Source: Polynucleobacter meluiroseus (GTDB lineage: Bacteria > Pseudomonadota > Gammaproteobacteria > Burkholderiales > Burkholderiaceae). From it: DNA of 64,000 nucleotides. The stretch's first letter is position 1. Every line of letters starts with the position of its first letter. The DNA is taken from NCBI GenBank assembly GCA_945881875.1, contig CAMCVH010000002.1, forward strand, positions 124,001 through 188,000, in the 5' to 3' direction. The translations under genes and the position numbers were made by a program. Under the pieces are notes generated by a model. That model was given only the letters and a program-made list of their open reading frames with translations. It did not search any database and was not told the DNA's origin. This document shows, piece by piece, positions 9,146 through 18,187 of the stretch.

Positions 9146-11722
9146 TTAACCCATAGTTGCTTGAACTCGTTGACGAATATAAGCGAGTGCTTCATCTACT
9201 TGATCTATAAGTATCAAGCAAATATCGCCCGCCTGAACTTGTTCAAGAGCCTTATCAATCGCCAGAAACTCGCCTCTAAACTCTTCAATCTTTTTAACTT
9301 TTTTAGAATTGGTGAGTCCACCGCGCATGATGGCAGTTATTTCTCCATCAGGTCTACCACGCTGACATTGATCTTCATACAAAATGACATGATCAAATGA
9401 CTGCCCTAAGATTTCTGTCTGACGTCTTAAATCTTCATCGCGCCGATCGCCTGCGCCACTGATAACAGCTATTCTTTTTTTAGCAGGCATGCCGCTAATA
9501 GTTTCGGAAAGAGCAAGGATGGCGTCAGGATTATGGCCATAGTCGGCGATGATCGTAGCGCCAGCATGTTTAAAAATATTAAATCGACCCGGCACAGTAT
9601 TTGAGTCACTCTCAAAGCTATTTAATCCATCTGCAATGACAGTCCATGGGATATTCAGCGCCCATGCAGCACCTACAACCCCAAGAACATTTTCAACTTG
9701 GAAGCCGATAGTGCCCTCAGCGGTCATTGGAACTTGATCAAGATTGATATGGAATTCTTTTTTACCTTCAGAAGCAATCACTTTGTTATCTTTTACAAAT
9801 ATGACACGCTTACCTTGGGCACGATGCTTAGCCATAATGGGGTGATTAACATCTCTTGCAAAAAACGTTACATCACCAGGACAGGTTTTTGCCATCTTCA
9901 CCACATTTGCATCTGCTGCATTAAGAACTGCCATACCGTCAGGTGCAACGTTTTGAACAATGACCCGTTTTACAGCAGCAAGATCGGCTGTGGTGTTGAT
10001 GTAGTTCATACCTAAGTGATCGCCTACGCCAATATTCGTGACAATGGCAACTTGGCATCGATCAAACCCTAGACCTTCTCTGAGGATTCCACCGCGGGCT
10101 GTTTCTAGAACCGCTGCATCAACATCGGGGTGCATCAATACATTACGAGCGCTCTTAGGTCCGCTGCAATCACCTGTATCAATTCTCTTACCACTGATAT
10201 AAACACCATCAGTACCAGTATGACCCACTCTCAAACCATTTTTTTCAAACAAATGACTCATGAGTTTGACGGTTGTGGTTTTTCCGTTAGTGCCAGTTAC
10301 AGCTACAACTGGAATACGCCCATCATCATCTTTACCAAACATAGTAGAAATAATGGCTTCACCAACAGGGCGGCCTTTGCCATATGACGGATGTAAATGC
10401 ATTCTGAGGCCGGGTGCCGCATTAACTTCAACAATACCGCCACCTTGTTCTTCAAGAGGGCGGTAGACGTTATCGCAAACCACATCAACGCCGCAAATAT
10501 CTAAACCGATCATTTGCGCTGCTGAAATAGCAGAAGCTGCTAGATCAGGGTGCACATCATCTGTCACATCAGTGGCAGTGCCACCAGTGCTTAAGTTGGC
10601 GTTATTTCTGAGGGTCACTCTAAGACCTTTAGCCGGAATAGAGTCTAACGTTAAGTTTTGATTTTTAAGTGTTGCAAGTGCTATTTCATCAATTTTGATT
10701 TTACTGAGCGGGGTTGCATGACCGTCACCTCGATTGGGATCTTTGTTGATTTCTTCAACTAATTGGCCAACAGTATGTTTGGCATCACCAATGACATATG
10801 GAGGTTCTCTTCTTGCTGCAGCTATTAATTGGTTACCAATAACCAATAAGCGGTGATCATGACCAGGCATATAGCGTTCAACAATCACATCTGAAGAAAT
10901 CTTAGATGCGGCATTAAAAGCAATGTCAATTTGCTCTCGGGTATTAATGTTGACAGCGACACCTTTGCCTTGATTGCCATCTCTTGGTTTAATTGCAACG
11001 GAAGTATTAATTTTTTTAAAAGCTTCCCAAGCTTCGTCAGCCGTTCTAACAATACTTCCAATGGGGACTGAAACACCAGCTGCATGAAGTAAATTTTTTG
11101 TGAGTTCTTTGTCTTGTGCGATGGACTCAGCAATAGCGCTGGTAGAGCTTGTTTCAGCTGCTTGTATGCGGCGCTGTTTACTTCCCCAACCAAATTGAAC
11201 CATGCTACCTTCGGTTAAGCGACGGTAAGGTATGCCTCGAGCAACAGCTGCGTCAACAATTGATCCTGTGCTTGGTCCTAGGCGAATGCTTTCATCTAAG
11301 TCACGGAGTTGCTGTAAGTACTCTTCAACGTGAGATCCATTATCAATGAGGGCTGATCGGCAAAGCTTCATGGCTAACTCTAGCGCTAGGCGACCAACTT
11401 TTTCTTCTGTGTATTCAACCACAACGATATAAACACCATCATCTGGAGTCGACATTGTTCTACTAAAAGTAATAGGGCAACCCGCTTGAGCCTGTAAGTC
11501 TCTTGAGCAAACTTCAAGAGCGTGAGCTAGAGATACTGTTTCATTTTGACCATAAGGCCTAACTGGACCAAGCTGTGGGAATCTTGATCTTAAGCGTGTT
11601 TCAAATCCGAAAATGTTAGTGATGACTTTTTCGCTCTCTTCGCATTTAACTAATGCCTCTAGAGCTGTGTGCTTACCCCACAAATTAGGTCCTCTTAGAG
11701 CGCGGATGCGGGTTAGTTCCAT
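9146..11722 (-). CDS. cphA: Cyanophycin synthetase
   Basis: This enzyme makes the nitrogen reserve polymer cyanophycin by adding Asp and then Arg to a growing chain with ATP. The 858 residues are full length: an N-terminal domain (1-160), an ATP-grasp domain (about 200-460; VAIKPRDGNQGKGVAV and VEVNAAPGLRMHLHPSYG) and a Mur-ligase-like domain with P-loop GTNGKTTT (477-484), ETARGGIL (540-547) and a complete C-terminal lid region (VPGRFNIFKHAGATIIADYGHNPDA). In the N-terminal domain the EHxxLELQ stretch of CphA' is replaced by HALEVCSRDLQ. It lies 7 bp downstream of cphA' in one transcript. Confidence 0.95.
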   Translation of the reverse strand: MELTRIRALRGPNLWGKHTALEALVKCEESEKVITNIFGFETRLRSRFPQLGPVRPYGQNETVSLAHALEVCSRDLQAQAGCPITFSRTMSTPDDGVYIVVVEYTEEKVGRLALELAMKLCRSALIDNGSHVEEYLQQLRDLDESIRLGPSTGSIVDAAVARGIPYRRLTEGSMVQFGWGSKQRRIQAAETSSTSAIAESIAQDKELTKNLLHAAGVSVPIGSIVRTADEAWEAFKKINTSVAIKPRDGNQGKGVAVNINTREQIDIAFNAASKISSDVIVERYMPGHDHRLLVIGNQLIAAARREPPYVIGDAKHTVGQLVEEINKDPNRGDGHATPLSKIKIDEIALATLKNQNLTLDSIPAKGLRVTLRNNANLSTGGTATDVTDDVHPDLAASAISAAQMIGLDICGVDVVCDNVYRPLEEQGGGIVEVNAAPGLRMHLHPSYGKGRPVGEAIISTMFGKDDDGRIPVVAVTGTNGKTTTVKLMSHLFEKNGLRVGHTGTDGVYISGKRIDTGDCSGPKSARNVLMHPDVDAAVLETARGGILREGLGFDRCQVAIVTNIGVGDHLGMNYINTTADLAAVKRVIVQNVAPDGMAVLNAADANVVKMAKTCPGDVTFFARDVNHPIMAKHRAQGKRVIFVKDNKVIASEGKKEFHINLDQVPMTAEGTIGFQVENVLGVVGAAWALNIPWTVIADGLNSFESDSNTVPGRFNIFKHAGATIIADYGHNPDAILALSETISGMPAKKRIAVISGAGDRRDEDLRRQTEILGQSFDHVILYEDQCQRGRPDGEITAIMRGGLTNSKKVKKIEEFRGEFLAIDKALEQVQAGDICLILIDQVDEALAYIRQRVQATMG

Positions 11723-11729
11723 ATATTCT

Positions 11730-13880
11730 CTAATTAAAGGTTTGAAGACCAGCGACGATGATATCTTTAGGAGAGTTCAATGCCCACACTGCGCCTACTG
11801 CAGCCAAAACATTCTCTAGTGCATTTGTTTTGTTGCTCGACTGAAGAAGCGGAATATTACTTAGATCAATTAAAGTTTGTCGATCTTTGCCCTGCGCAAG
11901 AATGATTTGATTGTTTTCTGTGAACAGTGCACGCCCACCATTTTTTAAATGGTTTTGGGTTGCGTCATTCAAGCCATACCGACTAAATAAAATAACTTCA
12001 CCATCAGACAGCTCTGCCATTTTGACAACAGCTTCATCATCAGCATTTAAAACAGCAGCTCCCGTTGGCAGAATCACGTCAACTTGTGTACGCATGACGT
12101 TATAAATTTGTTCAGGCTCAGTAATGGAGCATTCAGGAGCAACATCGTCAAGGTCAAGGTTGGTCACAATACCTACGCTACATCTATCGTAAGCAAGTCC
12201 TTCATTCAAAATAGTGTGATTGTCATTTTCAATAACAGCTGCTTCAACTTGACGATTCAACAGCAAGCGATTGGCACTGATCCAATTAGCGCAGTTACCT
12301 GAAGTTTGAAGGCGCTGATTAAAGTAAGCACCTTTGCTGCAAGCTAAGCCAACTTTCACGCCGGTCAGTTGAATGAGGTGGCTAACAAGTTGTGCAACCA
12401 TTGTTTTTCCACGGGAGCCAGCTACACCAACTATTGGAATTCGACCATTAGCTTGATTAGGGAACAAGTGTTCAATAATGGCAGAGCCAACGGGTTGGGG
12501 CTCACCTACGGCAGGCTTTAAGTGCATGATTAGGCCAGGCCCTGCATTGACCTCCACAATGGCACCACCTTGTTCTTCAAGCGGCCTGGAAATATCTTCG
12601 GCAACTATATCGACACCTGCAATATCTAAACCTATCACTCGTGCAGCTAATGCTGCTTGAGCCGCAACGTCAGGATGGACTAAGTGGGTTACTTCAAAAG
12701 CCATATTGCCAGAACCTTGAACTAAAACGTCTTGATCTTTTCTTGGTATTGAATCCAATGTCAATTTTTGACGTGCTAATTCAAGCTCAAGCTTTTTATC
12801 AAATACGACAGGGCTTAAGGGAAGTATTTCAGCATCACCTCGGCGAGGGTCCGTATTAATTTCTTCTTCGATTAATTGGCGAATATTTCTGATGCCATCA
12901 CCTTTAGCCCATGCTGACTCGCCTTTTGCAGCAGCCACAACTTTTTTACCTACCACTAACAGGCGGTGCTCATTACCCGGTATGAAGCGCTCGACCATCA
13001 CGCCACTGCCTTCTTCAAGAGCATCTTCAAATGCTTTTTCAATTTCACTTTGATTGCTTAAATTAGTAAAAACACCGCGAGCATGATTGCCGTCATAGGG
13101 TTTTACAACCACTGGTAGACCAATATCTTTCGCAGCTTCCCATGCATCCGCTGGACTTTCAACCATGCGACCTTCAGGAACTGGAACGCCACAAGAGGCT
13201 AATAATGATTTTGTTAAATCTTTATCTCTAGAGATACCTTCTGCGATAGCACTGGTTAATTCTGTTTCGGCTGTCCAAATACGTCTTTGTTGATTGCCGT
13301 AACCTAACTGAACCAAATTACCTTCTGAAAGACGCGTTGCTGGAATTTTTCTTTCTCTAGCAGCATCAACAATACAGCCAGTACTTGGGCCTAAATATAG
13401 GCTATCGACTAAATCTTCTATTTGTTTAATAGCTGCAGGGACATTAAACGTTTTGTTCTCTATGGCAGCCATGACTAAGTCACGAGCTAAATAAAGTGCT
13501 GTTTTAGTGATTTCTTCATGCCATGCACGAACAACTACTTTATAGACGCCACGTTTATTGGTTTCTCGAGCTTTACCAAATCCACCAGGCATACCGGCTA
13601 AATTCTGTAGTTCAAGGGTAATGTGCTCAAGGATATGGGCTGGCCAGGTACCCTCTTCAAGGCGCTTAATGAATCCACCGCGTTCACCGTAGCTGCAGCG
13701 GTGTTCAATTAAGCTTGGTAACCATGCGACTAAGCGGTCTGTGAATCCTGGGATGGTATTAGACGGACAATCTTCCAAATCGCCAATATCGACCCAGGCC
13801 TCTAAGACAGGGCTGTAGGTCCACATGCTGGGCCCTTTAAGGACCTTGATATCTATGATTTCTATTGTTTTTTTTGTCAT
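11730..13880 (-). CDS. cphA': Second, shorter cyanophycin synthetase CphA'
   Basis: 716 residues from ATG 13880; a TTG at 13898 with a weak AGGT upstream is the alternative. Domains: N-terminal domain with HILEHITLELQNLAGM (82-97), an ATP-grasp domain (about 220-460; VVVKPYDGNHARGV, IVEVNAGPGLIMHLKP) and a Mur-like core. The Mur core has a changed P-loop, GSRGKT (488-493), and ENDNHTIL (551-558) where CphA has ETARGGIL. The protein stops just after the Mur core, so the C-terminal lid is absent. Paired cphA'/cphA genes are known in Ralstonia-type bacteria, so this is a defined paralogue rather than a broken gene. Its Mur half is probably not a normal ligase (inference). Confidence 0.9.
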   Translation of the reverse strand: MTKKTIEIIDIKVLKGPSMWTYSPVLEAWVDIGDLEDCPSNTIPGFTDRLVAWLPSLIEHRCSYGERGGFIKRLEEGTWPAHILEHITLELQNLAGMPGGFGKARETNKRGVYKVVVRAWHEEITKTALYLARDLVMAAIENKTFNVPAAIKQIEDLVDSLYLGPSTGCIVDAARERKIPATRLSEGNLVQLGYGNQQRRIWTAETELTSAIAEGISRDKDLTKSLLASCGVPVPEGRMVESPADAWEAAKDIGLPVVVKPYDGNHARGVFTNLSNQSEIEKAFEDALEEGSGVMVERFIPGNEHRLLVVGKKVVAAAKGESAWAKGDGIRNIRQLIEEEINTDPRRGDAEILPLSPVVFDKKLELELARQKLTLDSIPRKDQDVLVQGSGNMAFEVTHLVHPDVAAQAALAARVIGLDIAGVDIVAEDISRPLEEQGGAIVEVNAGPGLIMHLKPAVGEPQPVGSAIIEHLFPNQANGRIPIVGVAGSRGKTMVAQLVSHLIQLTGVKVGLACSKGAYFNQRLQTSGNCANWISANRLLLNRQVEAAVIENDNHTILNEGLAYDRCSVGIVTNLDLDDVAPECSITEPEQIYNVMRTQVDVILPTGAAVLNADDEAVVKMAELSDGEVILFSRYGLNDATQNHLKNGGRALFTENNQIILAQGKDRQTLIDLSNIPLLQSSNKTNALENVLAAVGAVWALNSPKDIIVAGLQTFN

Positions 13881-13898
13881 GTGGGGCGAAAGTGCCAA

Positions 13899-13964
13899 AT
13901 TTACCTAATTGTACTTGTTCGATTAACGCCTAGGGGGTCTTTTAGTTGACAAAAAAAGGTAAAT
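13899..13964. promoter_or_regulatory. Divergent cph control region with an 8-bp inverted repeat
   Basis: The gap between cphA' and the ABC gene holds ATTTACCT (13899-13906) and its exact complement AGGTAAAT (13957-13964), plus a TTGACA at 13946-13951 that could be a -35 box for the rightward unit. I found no convincing -10 at 16-18 bp from it. The assignment is tentative. Confidence 0.3.
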
Positions 13965-14023
13965 ATTTTGTTTGTTAAATTTGAGATAATCGCTCACTAT
14001 TCAAGAACTAAGCAAAGCTTCCA

Positions 14024-16321
14024 TTGATAAATACCGACCCCAAACAACTGAACCGCCTGCCAAGTCATTGGCAAAATGCTCTCCCTCTTAAGGAGGGGGC
14101 TGGCGATGCGATGATCGCTTTCATAGAATTAGATTTAAATGGCGACCTTGAGTTTGAAAAAGGTTTAATTTATCTGACCGATCAGGGCTTGTATGCCTAT
14201 AAAAAGCATAATTTACCTAAATCTGACTCCTCTTCAAATTGGGAGCATTGGGCTTTTTCACAAGATCATCATTTAAAACTTCAAGATCACGCGGGTGTAG
14301 CAAGTTTAGAGTTGGTGAGTGAGAAGGGGCGCTTAGCGTCTTGGCGATTTACCTTAGCGCAAAATCCAGCTGCTAATCGACTCGTTCAGCAATACAACAT
14401 AGAAAAAAATAGATTTTTAGGTTTACATGACTCAAGTAAAGATTTAGTTGGGCAAACGGTTTGTCCTACTTGTTGGGTGCCACTGCCACCTGATCAAGAG
14501 GAGTGCCCGGCTTGTACTTCAGAGAATCTTGCGCCGCCATCCACATGGACCCTATTTCGTTTATGGAGATTTGCTAAACCTTACAGAGCTCAGTTATTAG
14601 CGGGATTTTTATTAACGCTAGCTTCCACCGCTGCAACCTTGGTACCGCCTTATTTAACGATGCCAATCATGGATGACATTTTGTTACCTTACCAAAGTGG
14701 GCAAGCGATTGATCAGCAACTCACCATTTTTTATTTAACAGCTTTATTTTTTGCTGCTTTATTGGCTTGGGGTTTGGGTTGGGCTAAGACATACATATTG
14801 GCGTTAGTCAGCGAGAGGATCGGCGCTGATTTAAGAACAAAAACATACGAGCACTTAATGAGATTGTCATTGGAGTATTTTGGTGGCAAAAGAACTGGCG
14901 ATTTAATGGCTAGGATTGGTTCTGAATCTGATCGTATTTGCTTGTTCTTATCAATGCATCTTTTAGATTTTGCGACCGATGTTCTGATGATCTTAATGAC
15001 AGCTATCATATTAGTCACTATTGATCCTTGGTTGGCTTTAGTGACTCTGACGCCATTACCTTTTATTGGTTGGGCTATTCATGTGGTGCGCGACAAACTA
15101 CGATTTGGATTTGAAAAGATTGATCGAACTTGGTCTGAAGTAACAAGTGTCTTAGCTGATACGATTCCAGGTATACGTGTGGTTAAAGCATTCGCTCAAG
15201 AGGAGCGTGAGACAGATCGATTCCGCTTAGCTAATCAACATAACCTAGCAGTCAATGATCGCGTTAATAGAGTTTGGGCTTTGTTTTCACCGACGATTAC
15301 TTTGTTAACTGAAATCGGCCTACTAGTTGTTTGGGCTTTTGGTATTTGGCAGATTTTACATGACGCTATTACTGTTGGCATGCTGACTGCCTGTTTAGCT
15401 TACATCGGGCGTTTTTATACTCGCCTAGATTCAATGAGTCGTATCGTCTCATTTACTCAGCAAGCCGCCACTGCCTCCAAGCGTATTTTTGACATTTTGG
15501 ATCATGTGTCCAGCGTTCCCGATCCAGCACAACCTGTCAAGCTTACTAATGTAAAGGGACGTATTGATGTACAAAACGTGGGCTTTCGGTATGGCAATCG
15601 TTCAGTTACAAAAGGTATTAATCTTGCGATAGCACCTGGTGAGATGATTGGTTTGGTGGGCCATAGCGGCTCTGGCAAGAGTACGCTTGTAAATTTGATT
15701 TGCCGTTTTTATGATGCTGCTGAAGGCACTATCAAGCTTGATGGTGTGGATATCCGCTCTATTGCAGTTGCTGATTACAGACGTCATATTGGACTTGTTC
15801 TACAAGAGCCATTTTTATTCTTCGGCACGATTGCCGAGAATATTGCCTATGGTAAGCCTCATTCAACTCGAGAAGAAATTATCTCTGCAGCAAGAGCTGC
15901 ACATGCTCATGAGTTTATTCTGCGTTTACCGCATGGATACGATTCGTTAGTAGGTGAGCGTGGACAATCACTTTCTGGCGGTGAGCGTCAGCGTATTTCA
16001 ATTGCAAGAGCTCTATTAATAGATCCTCAAATTCTAATTTTGGATGAAGCCACATCTTCAGTCGATAGCACTACTGAAAAAGAGATTCAAAAAGCTTTGG
16101 ATAATCTTGTAAAAGGCAGAACTACTATAGCGATAGCCCATCGGCTATCAACCCTTCGTAAAGCTGATCGCTTGATTGTTTTAGATAAAGGGCAGATCGT
16201 GGAAGAGGGAAGTCATGATCGGTTGATGGAGTTGCAAGGTGTCTATCGTAGGATGTATGATTCTCAGGCAAGACAAGCTATGGACGTAGTTGATGAAGAA
16301 CTAGGAGTACAGCGTGATTAA
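14024..16321 (+). CDS. Cyanophycin-associated ABC exporter (fused membrane and ATPase domains)
   Basis: 765 residues from a TTG start; no in-frame ATG exists before residue 29, and no clear Shine-Dalgarno is visible. Order: a unique N-terminal domain (about 1-140), a CxxC...CxxC zinc ribbon (VCPTCW and ECPACT, about 146-166), a six-helix type-1 exporter membrane domain (about 185-480) and an ATPase domain with GHSGSGKSTL, LSGGERQRISIARALL, ILILDEATSSVD and the H-loop IAHRLSTL. All ATPase motifs are intact. Proteins of this build next to cphA are catalogued as a cyanophycin-metabolism-associated ABC transporter (recalled); the cargo is unknown. It is coupled to the next gene by an 8-bp overlap. 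Confidence 0.88.
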   Translation: MINTDPKQLNRLPSHWQNALPLKEGAGDAMIAFIELDLNGDLEFEKGLIYLTDQGLYAYKKHNLPKSDSSSNWEHWAFSQDHHLKLQDHAGVASLELVSEKGRLASWRFTLAQNPAANRLVQQYNIEKNRFLGLHDSSKDLVGQTVCPTCWVPLPPDQEECPACTSENLAPPSTWTLFRLWRFAKPYRAQLLAGFLLTLASTAATLVPPYLTMPIMDDILLPYQSGQAIDQQLTIFYLTALFFAALLAWGLGWAKTYILALVSERIGADLRTKTYEHLMRLSLEYFGGKRTGDLMARIGSESDRICLFLSMHLLDFATDVLMILMTAIILVTIDPWLALVTLTPLPFIGWAIHVVRDKLRFGFEKIDRTWSEVTSVLADTIPGIRVVKAFAQEERETDRFRLANQHNLAVNDRVNRVWALFSPTITLLTEIGLLVVWAFGIWQILHDAITVGMLTACLAYIGRFYTRLDSMSRIVSFTQQAATASKRIFDILDHVSSVPDPAQPVKLTNVKGRIDVQNVGFRYGNRSVTKGINLAIAPGEMIGLVGHSGSGKSTLVNLICRFYDAAEGTIKLDGVDIRSIAVADYRRHIGLVLQEPFLFFGTIAENIAYGKPHSTREEIISAARAAHAHEFILRLPHGYDSLVGERGQSLSGGERQRISIARALLIDPQILILDEATSSVDSTTEKEIQKALDNLVKGRTTIAIAHRLSTLRKADRLIVLDKGQIVEEGSHDRLMELQGVYRRMYDSQARQAMDVVDEELGVQRD

Positions 16322-16790
16322 CTTAACTGTTTCGTTCGCCTTATCAAGAAATTCATTTGGACATCTTTGCCTGACAGATCAATCTGGACAGCTGCATGAG
16401 CATGTATTTCCAGTTCGATCATTTCCCATAAGCTCCCCTCATGAATTCATCGCCATTGTTGATCGTGATGGTCATGAACTGGTTTGGTTAGATCAACTTG
16501 ATCAAACAAGTCCAGAGAATCAGGTATTAATTAATGCTGAATTCGCTACCAGGGAATTCATGCCCGTTTTAACTGAGATCAAGTCGGTATCTTCTTTTAC
16601 AACCCCCAGCACCTGGCGGGTTGAGACTAGTCGTGGATCAACTGAGTTCACCTTGCGTGGTGAAGAAAATATCAGGCGAATTAATCCTACAACTTATTTG
16701 ATCGCTGATGCTCACGGTGTTCAATATCTGATTGAGGATATCAAAGCTTTAGATAAGCACACTCGCCGTTTATTAGATCGTTTTTTATAG
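16314..16790 (+). CDS. DUF1854 protein associated with cyanophycin metabolism
   Basis: 158 residues from a GTG start inside the end of the ABC gene; AGGAG lies at 16303-16307. It has no signal peptide or membrane segment. The conserved features visible are DRDGHELVWLDQLD, the central beta-rich TWRVETSRGSTEFTLRGEENIRR and the tail YLIEDIKALDKHTRRLLDRFL, which fit the DUF1854 family. The family is repeatedly found beside this type of ABC transporter in cph loci, but its molecular role is unknown. The overlap with the exporter gene suggests the two proteins are made in step and may form a complex. Confidence 0.82.
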   Translation: MINLTVSFALSRNSFGHLCLTDQSGQLHEHVFPVRSFPISSPHEFIAIVDRDGHELVWLDQLDQTSPENQVLINAEFATREFMPVLTEIKSVSSFTTPSTWRVETSRGSTEFTLRGEENIRRINPTTYLIADAHGVQYLIEDIKALDKHTRRLLDRFL

Positions 16791-16798
16791 GATTTAAT

Positions 16799-17944
16799 AT
16801 GAGCGAGAATCAACAAAAAATCTTTTTTGAAACTCGCGGAATTGAGTTTTGTTTATCAAATAAAAGTGATAAAGAAAATATAGTTACCCAAGTAATGAGC
16901 TATTTTAAGTTGCATGGTTTGGAAAATGCCATCAACCTAAGGGAAGCCACTCAAGACTCCTCTCTAGTTATCGCTTTTAGCCTCAAAGAAGATTATCAGG
17001 GTCAGTGGGCCCCTAACTGGGACACCACACAACTTTGTGAGATTCTTTCATTAAAGGGTTATAAAGAAAAAAATGATCTTAATAAAGAGATATTGGTGGG
17101 TATGTTACTCGCACCGATTCCTTTTCAATTTCCAAATTATGACGAGTTTCATTCCGCTATCCAGATAAGGCACCATACGGTTAATGCTGGCTACTTGGCC
17201 GCATTAAATTTTGATACGAGTGCAACAGAGCGTCCAGAAGACTACTGGCATTACGATGAGGATGCTGGTTTCTTACTCAAGCAAGGCCAATCAATCATCG
17301 ATGCCTTGATTAAGGCGACTCAACCAGAGAGCATGGAGAATGCTTATTCTTTCTCGTGTTATCGAGCAACAGAATATGTTATTTTGTTAGCGATTGCTCG
17401 TAAATTAAACAAGGTTAATCCTGAGCTATTAAAAAGTCTCGAGTCGCGCTCGCAAAAGAAAGCAATCCGCTCAGGTGAGTTCCATGAGGTTTTCTTAAAA
17501 GAGTATGGTTCTATAGAGCAACCACTACCAATGAAGTATTACGTGCCTGGCGATCGAGTATGGTTCCGCAATCCAGATAGCCGCTCTTCAGATATCCCTG
17601 GTTATGAAGGCTCATGGGTCATTTATTTGGGTAATAACTTATTTACTAACTTTTGGAAAAGAGATCAACCTTTTACCTTAGAGACTAAATGTGTGGAGAT
17701 CTACCATTGGAAAGATGGTGCGTACCTTGATGATAGTAGTGAGCTTCTAATGAATGAAAATGTTGTTGAGGCTTGCGTTGCTAAAACCCTAGCTGAACCA
17801 AAAGAATTTGAAAAGATTCTTCAGCGCATGATGAGATATCGTGATCCTAAAGGCGTATATGACCAAGGCGGTTGCATTGACACCTCAAGAGAATCACCTC
17901 GATTGGTTTGCCCTGGCACGAGTGACATCAAAATCTCACATTAA
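16799..17944 (+). CDS. Putative Tgl-like (spore transglutaminase fold) protein
   Basis: 381 residues, start ATG with TAGGA 7 bases upstream, 8 bp after the DUF1854 gene, so it is the third gene of the exporter unit. I do not recognise a named family member with certainty. The part from residue 160 to 290 resembles, from memory, Bacillus Tgl: NAYSFSCYRATEYVILLAIA (181-200; candidate nucleophile Cys187) and PGDRVWFRNPD (250-260) followed by YEGSWVIYLGNNLFTNFW (269-286). The expected His position appears to be Asn284 and the acidic position is displaced to Glu270, so activity may differ. The first 110 residues match nothing I know. No signal peptide. Confidence 0.5.
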   Translation: MSENQQKIFFETRGIEFCLSNKSDKENIVTQVMSYFKLHGLENAINLREATQDSSLVIAFSLKEDYQGQWAPNWDTTQLCEILSLKGYKEKNDLNKEILVGMLLAPIPFQFPNYDEFHSAIQIRHHTVNAGYLAALNFDTSATERPEDYWHYDEDAGFLLKQGQSIIDALIKATQPESMENAYSFSCYRATEYVILLAIARKLNKVNPELLKSLESRSQKKAIRSGEFHEVFLKEYGSIEQPLPMKYYVPGDRVWFRNPDSRSSDIPGYEGSWVIYLGNNLFTNFWKRDQPFTLETKCVEIYHWKDGAYLDDSSELLMNENVVEACVAKTLAEPKEFEKILQRMMRYRDPKGVYDQGGCIDTSRESPRLVCPGTSDIKISH

Positions 17945-17968
17945 CTCGGGAATATTGGCTGAATCAGA

Positions 17969-18020
17969 TGTAGGAAATTTCTGATTTTGTTGTAGGAAAC
18001 TTCTTATTCTTCTGTAGGAA
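17969..18020. repeat. Three direct repeats TGTAGGAA at 22-bp spacing
   Basis: TGTAGGAA occurs at 17969, 17991 and 18013, exactly 22 bp apart, in the gap between the Tgl-like gene and the permease gene. The first two copies continue into GAAATTTC and GAAACTTC, giving near-palindromic cores. Two-turn phasing suggests a multimeric regulator such as an Lrp/AsnC protein bound upstream of the permease-ald pair (inference). No Rho-independent terminator for the preceding gene is visible in this gap. Confidence 0.5.
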
Positions 18021-18187
18021 GACATCACCCGTAATTCTTTAAAGCCCCATTTTGATTGACTCTGTCAGATCTGACATTGCCATATTTTGTATTTCAAATA
18101 CTTTCACTAAATTCCAGCCATATACAACTTGAGTGTTGACTCCTATTCTCGTCATTCGATTTTCGATTGATAAAAATGGAGGTAAAA

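Noticed and set aside
12084..12302. Many open frames of 60-105 codons opposite cphA, cphA', pepN and others
   Set aside because: They run antisense to conserved genes, lack ribosome-binding sites and have no recognisable domains.
11730..13880. CphA' as a truncated pseudogene
   Set aside because: The frame is clean, domains 1 and 2 are well conserved, it is spaced 7 bp from cphA, and short CphA' proteins paired with CphA are known in related bacteria.
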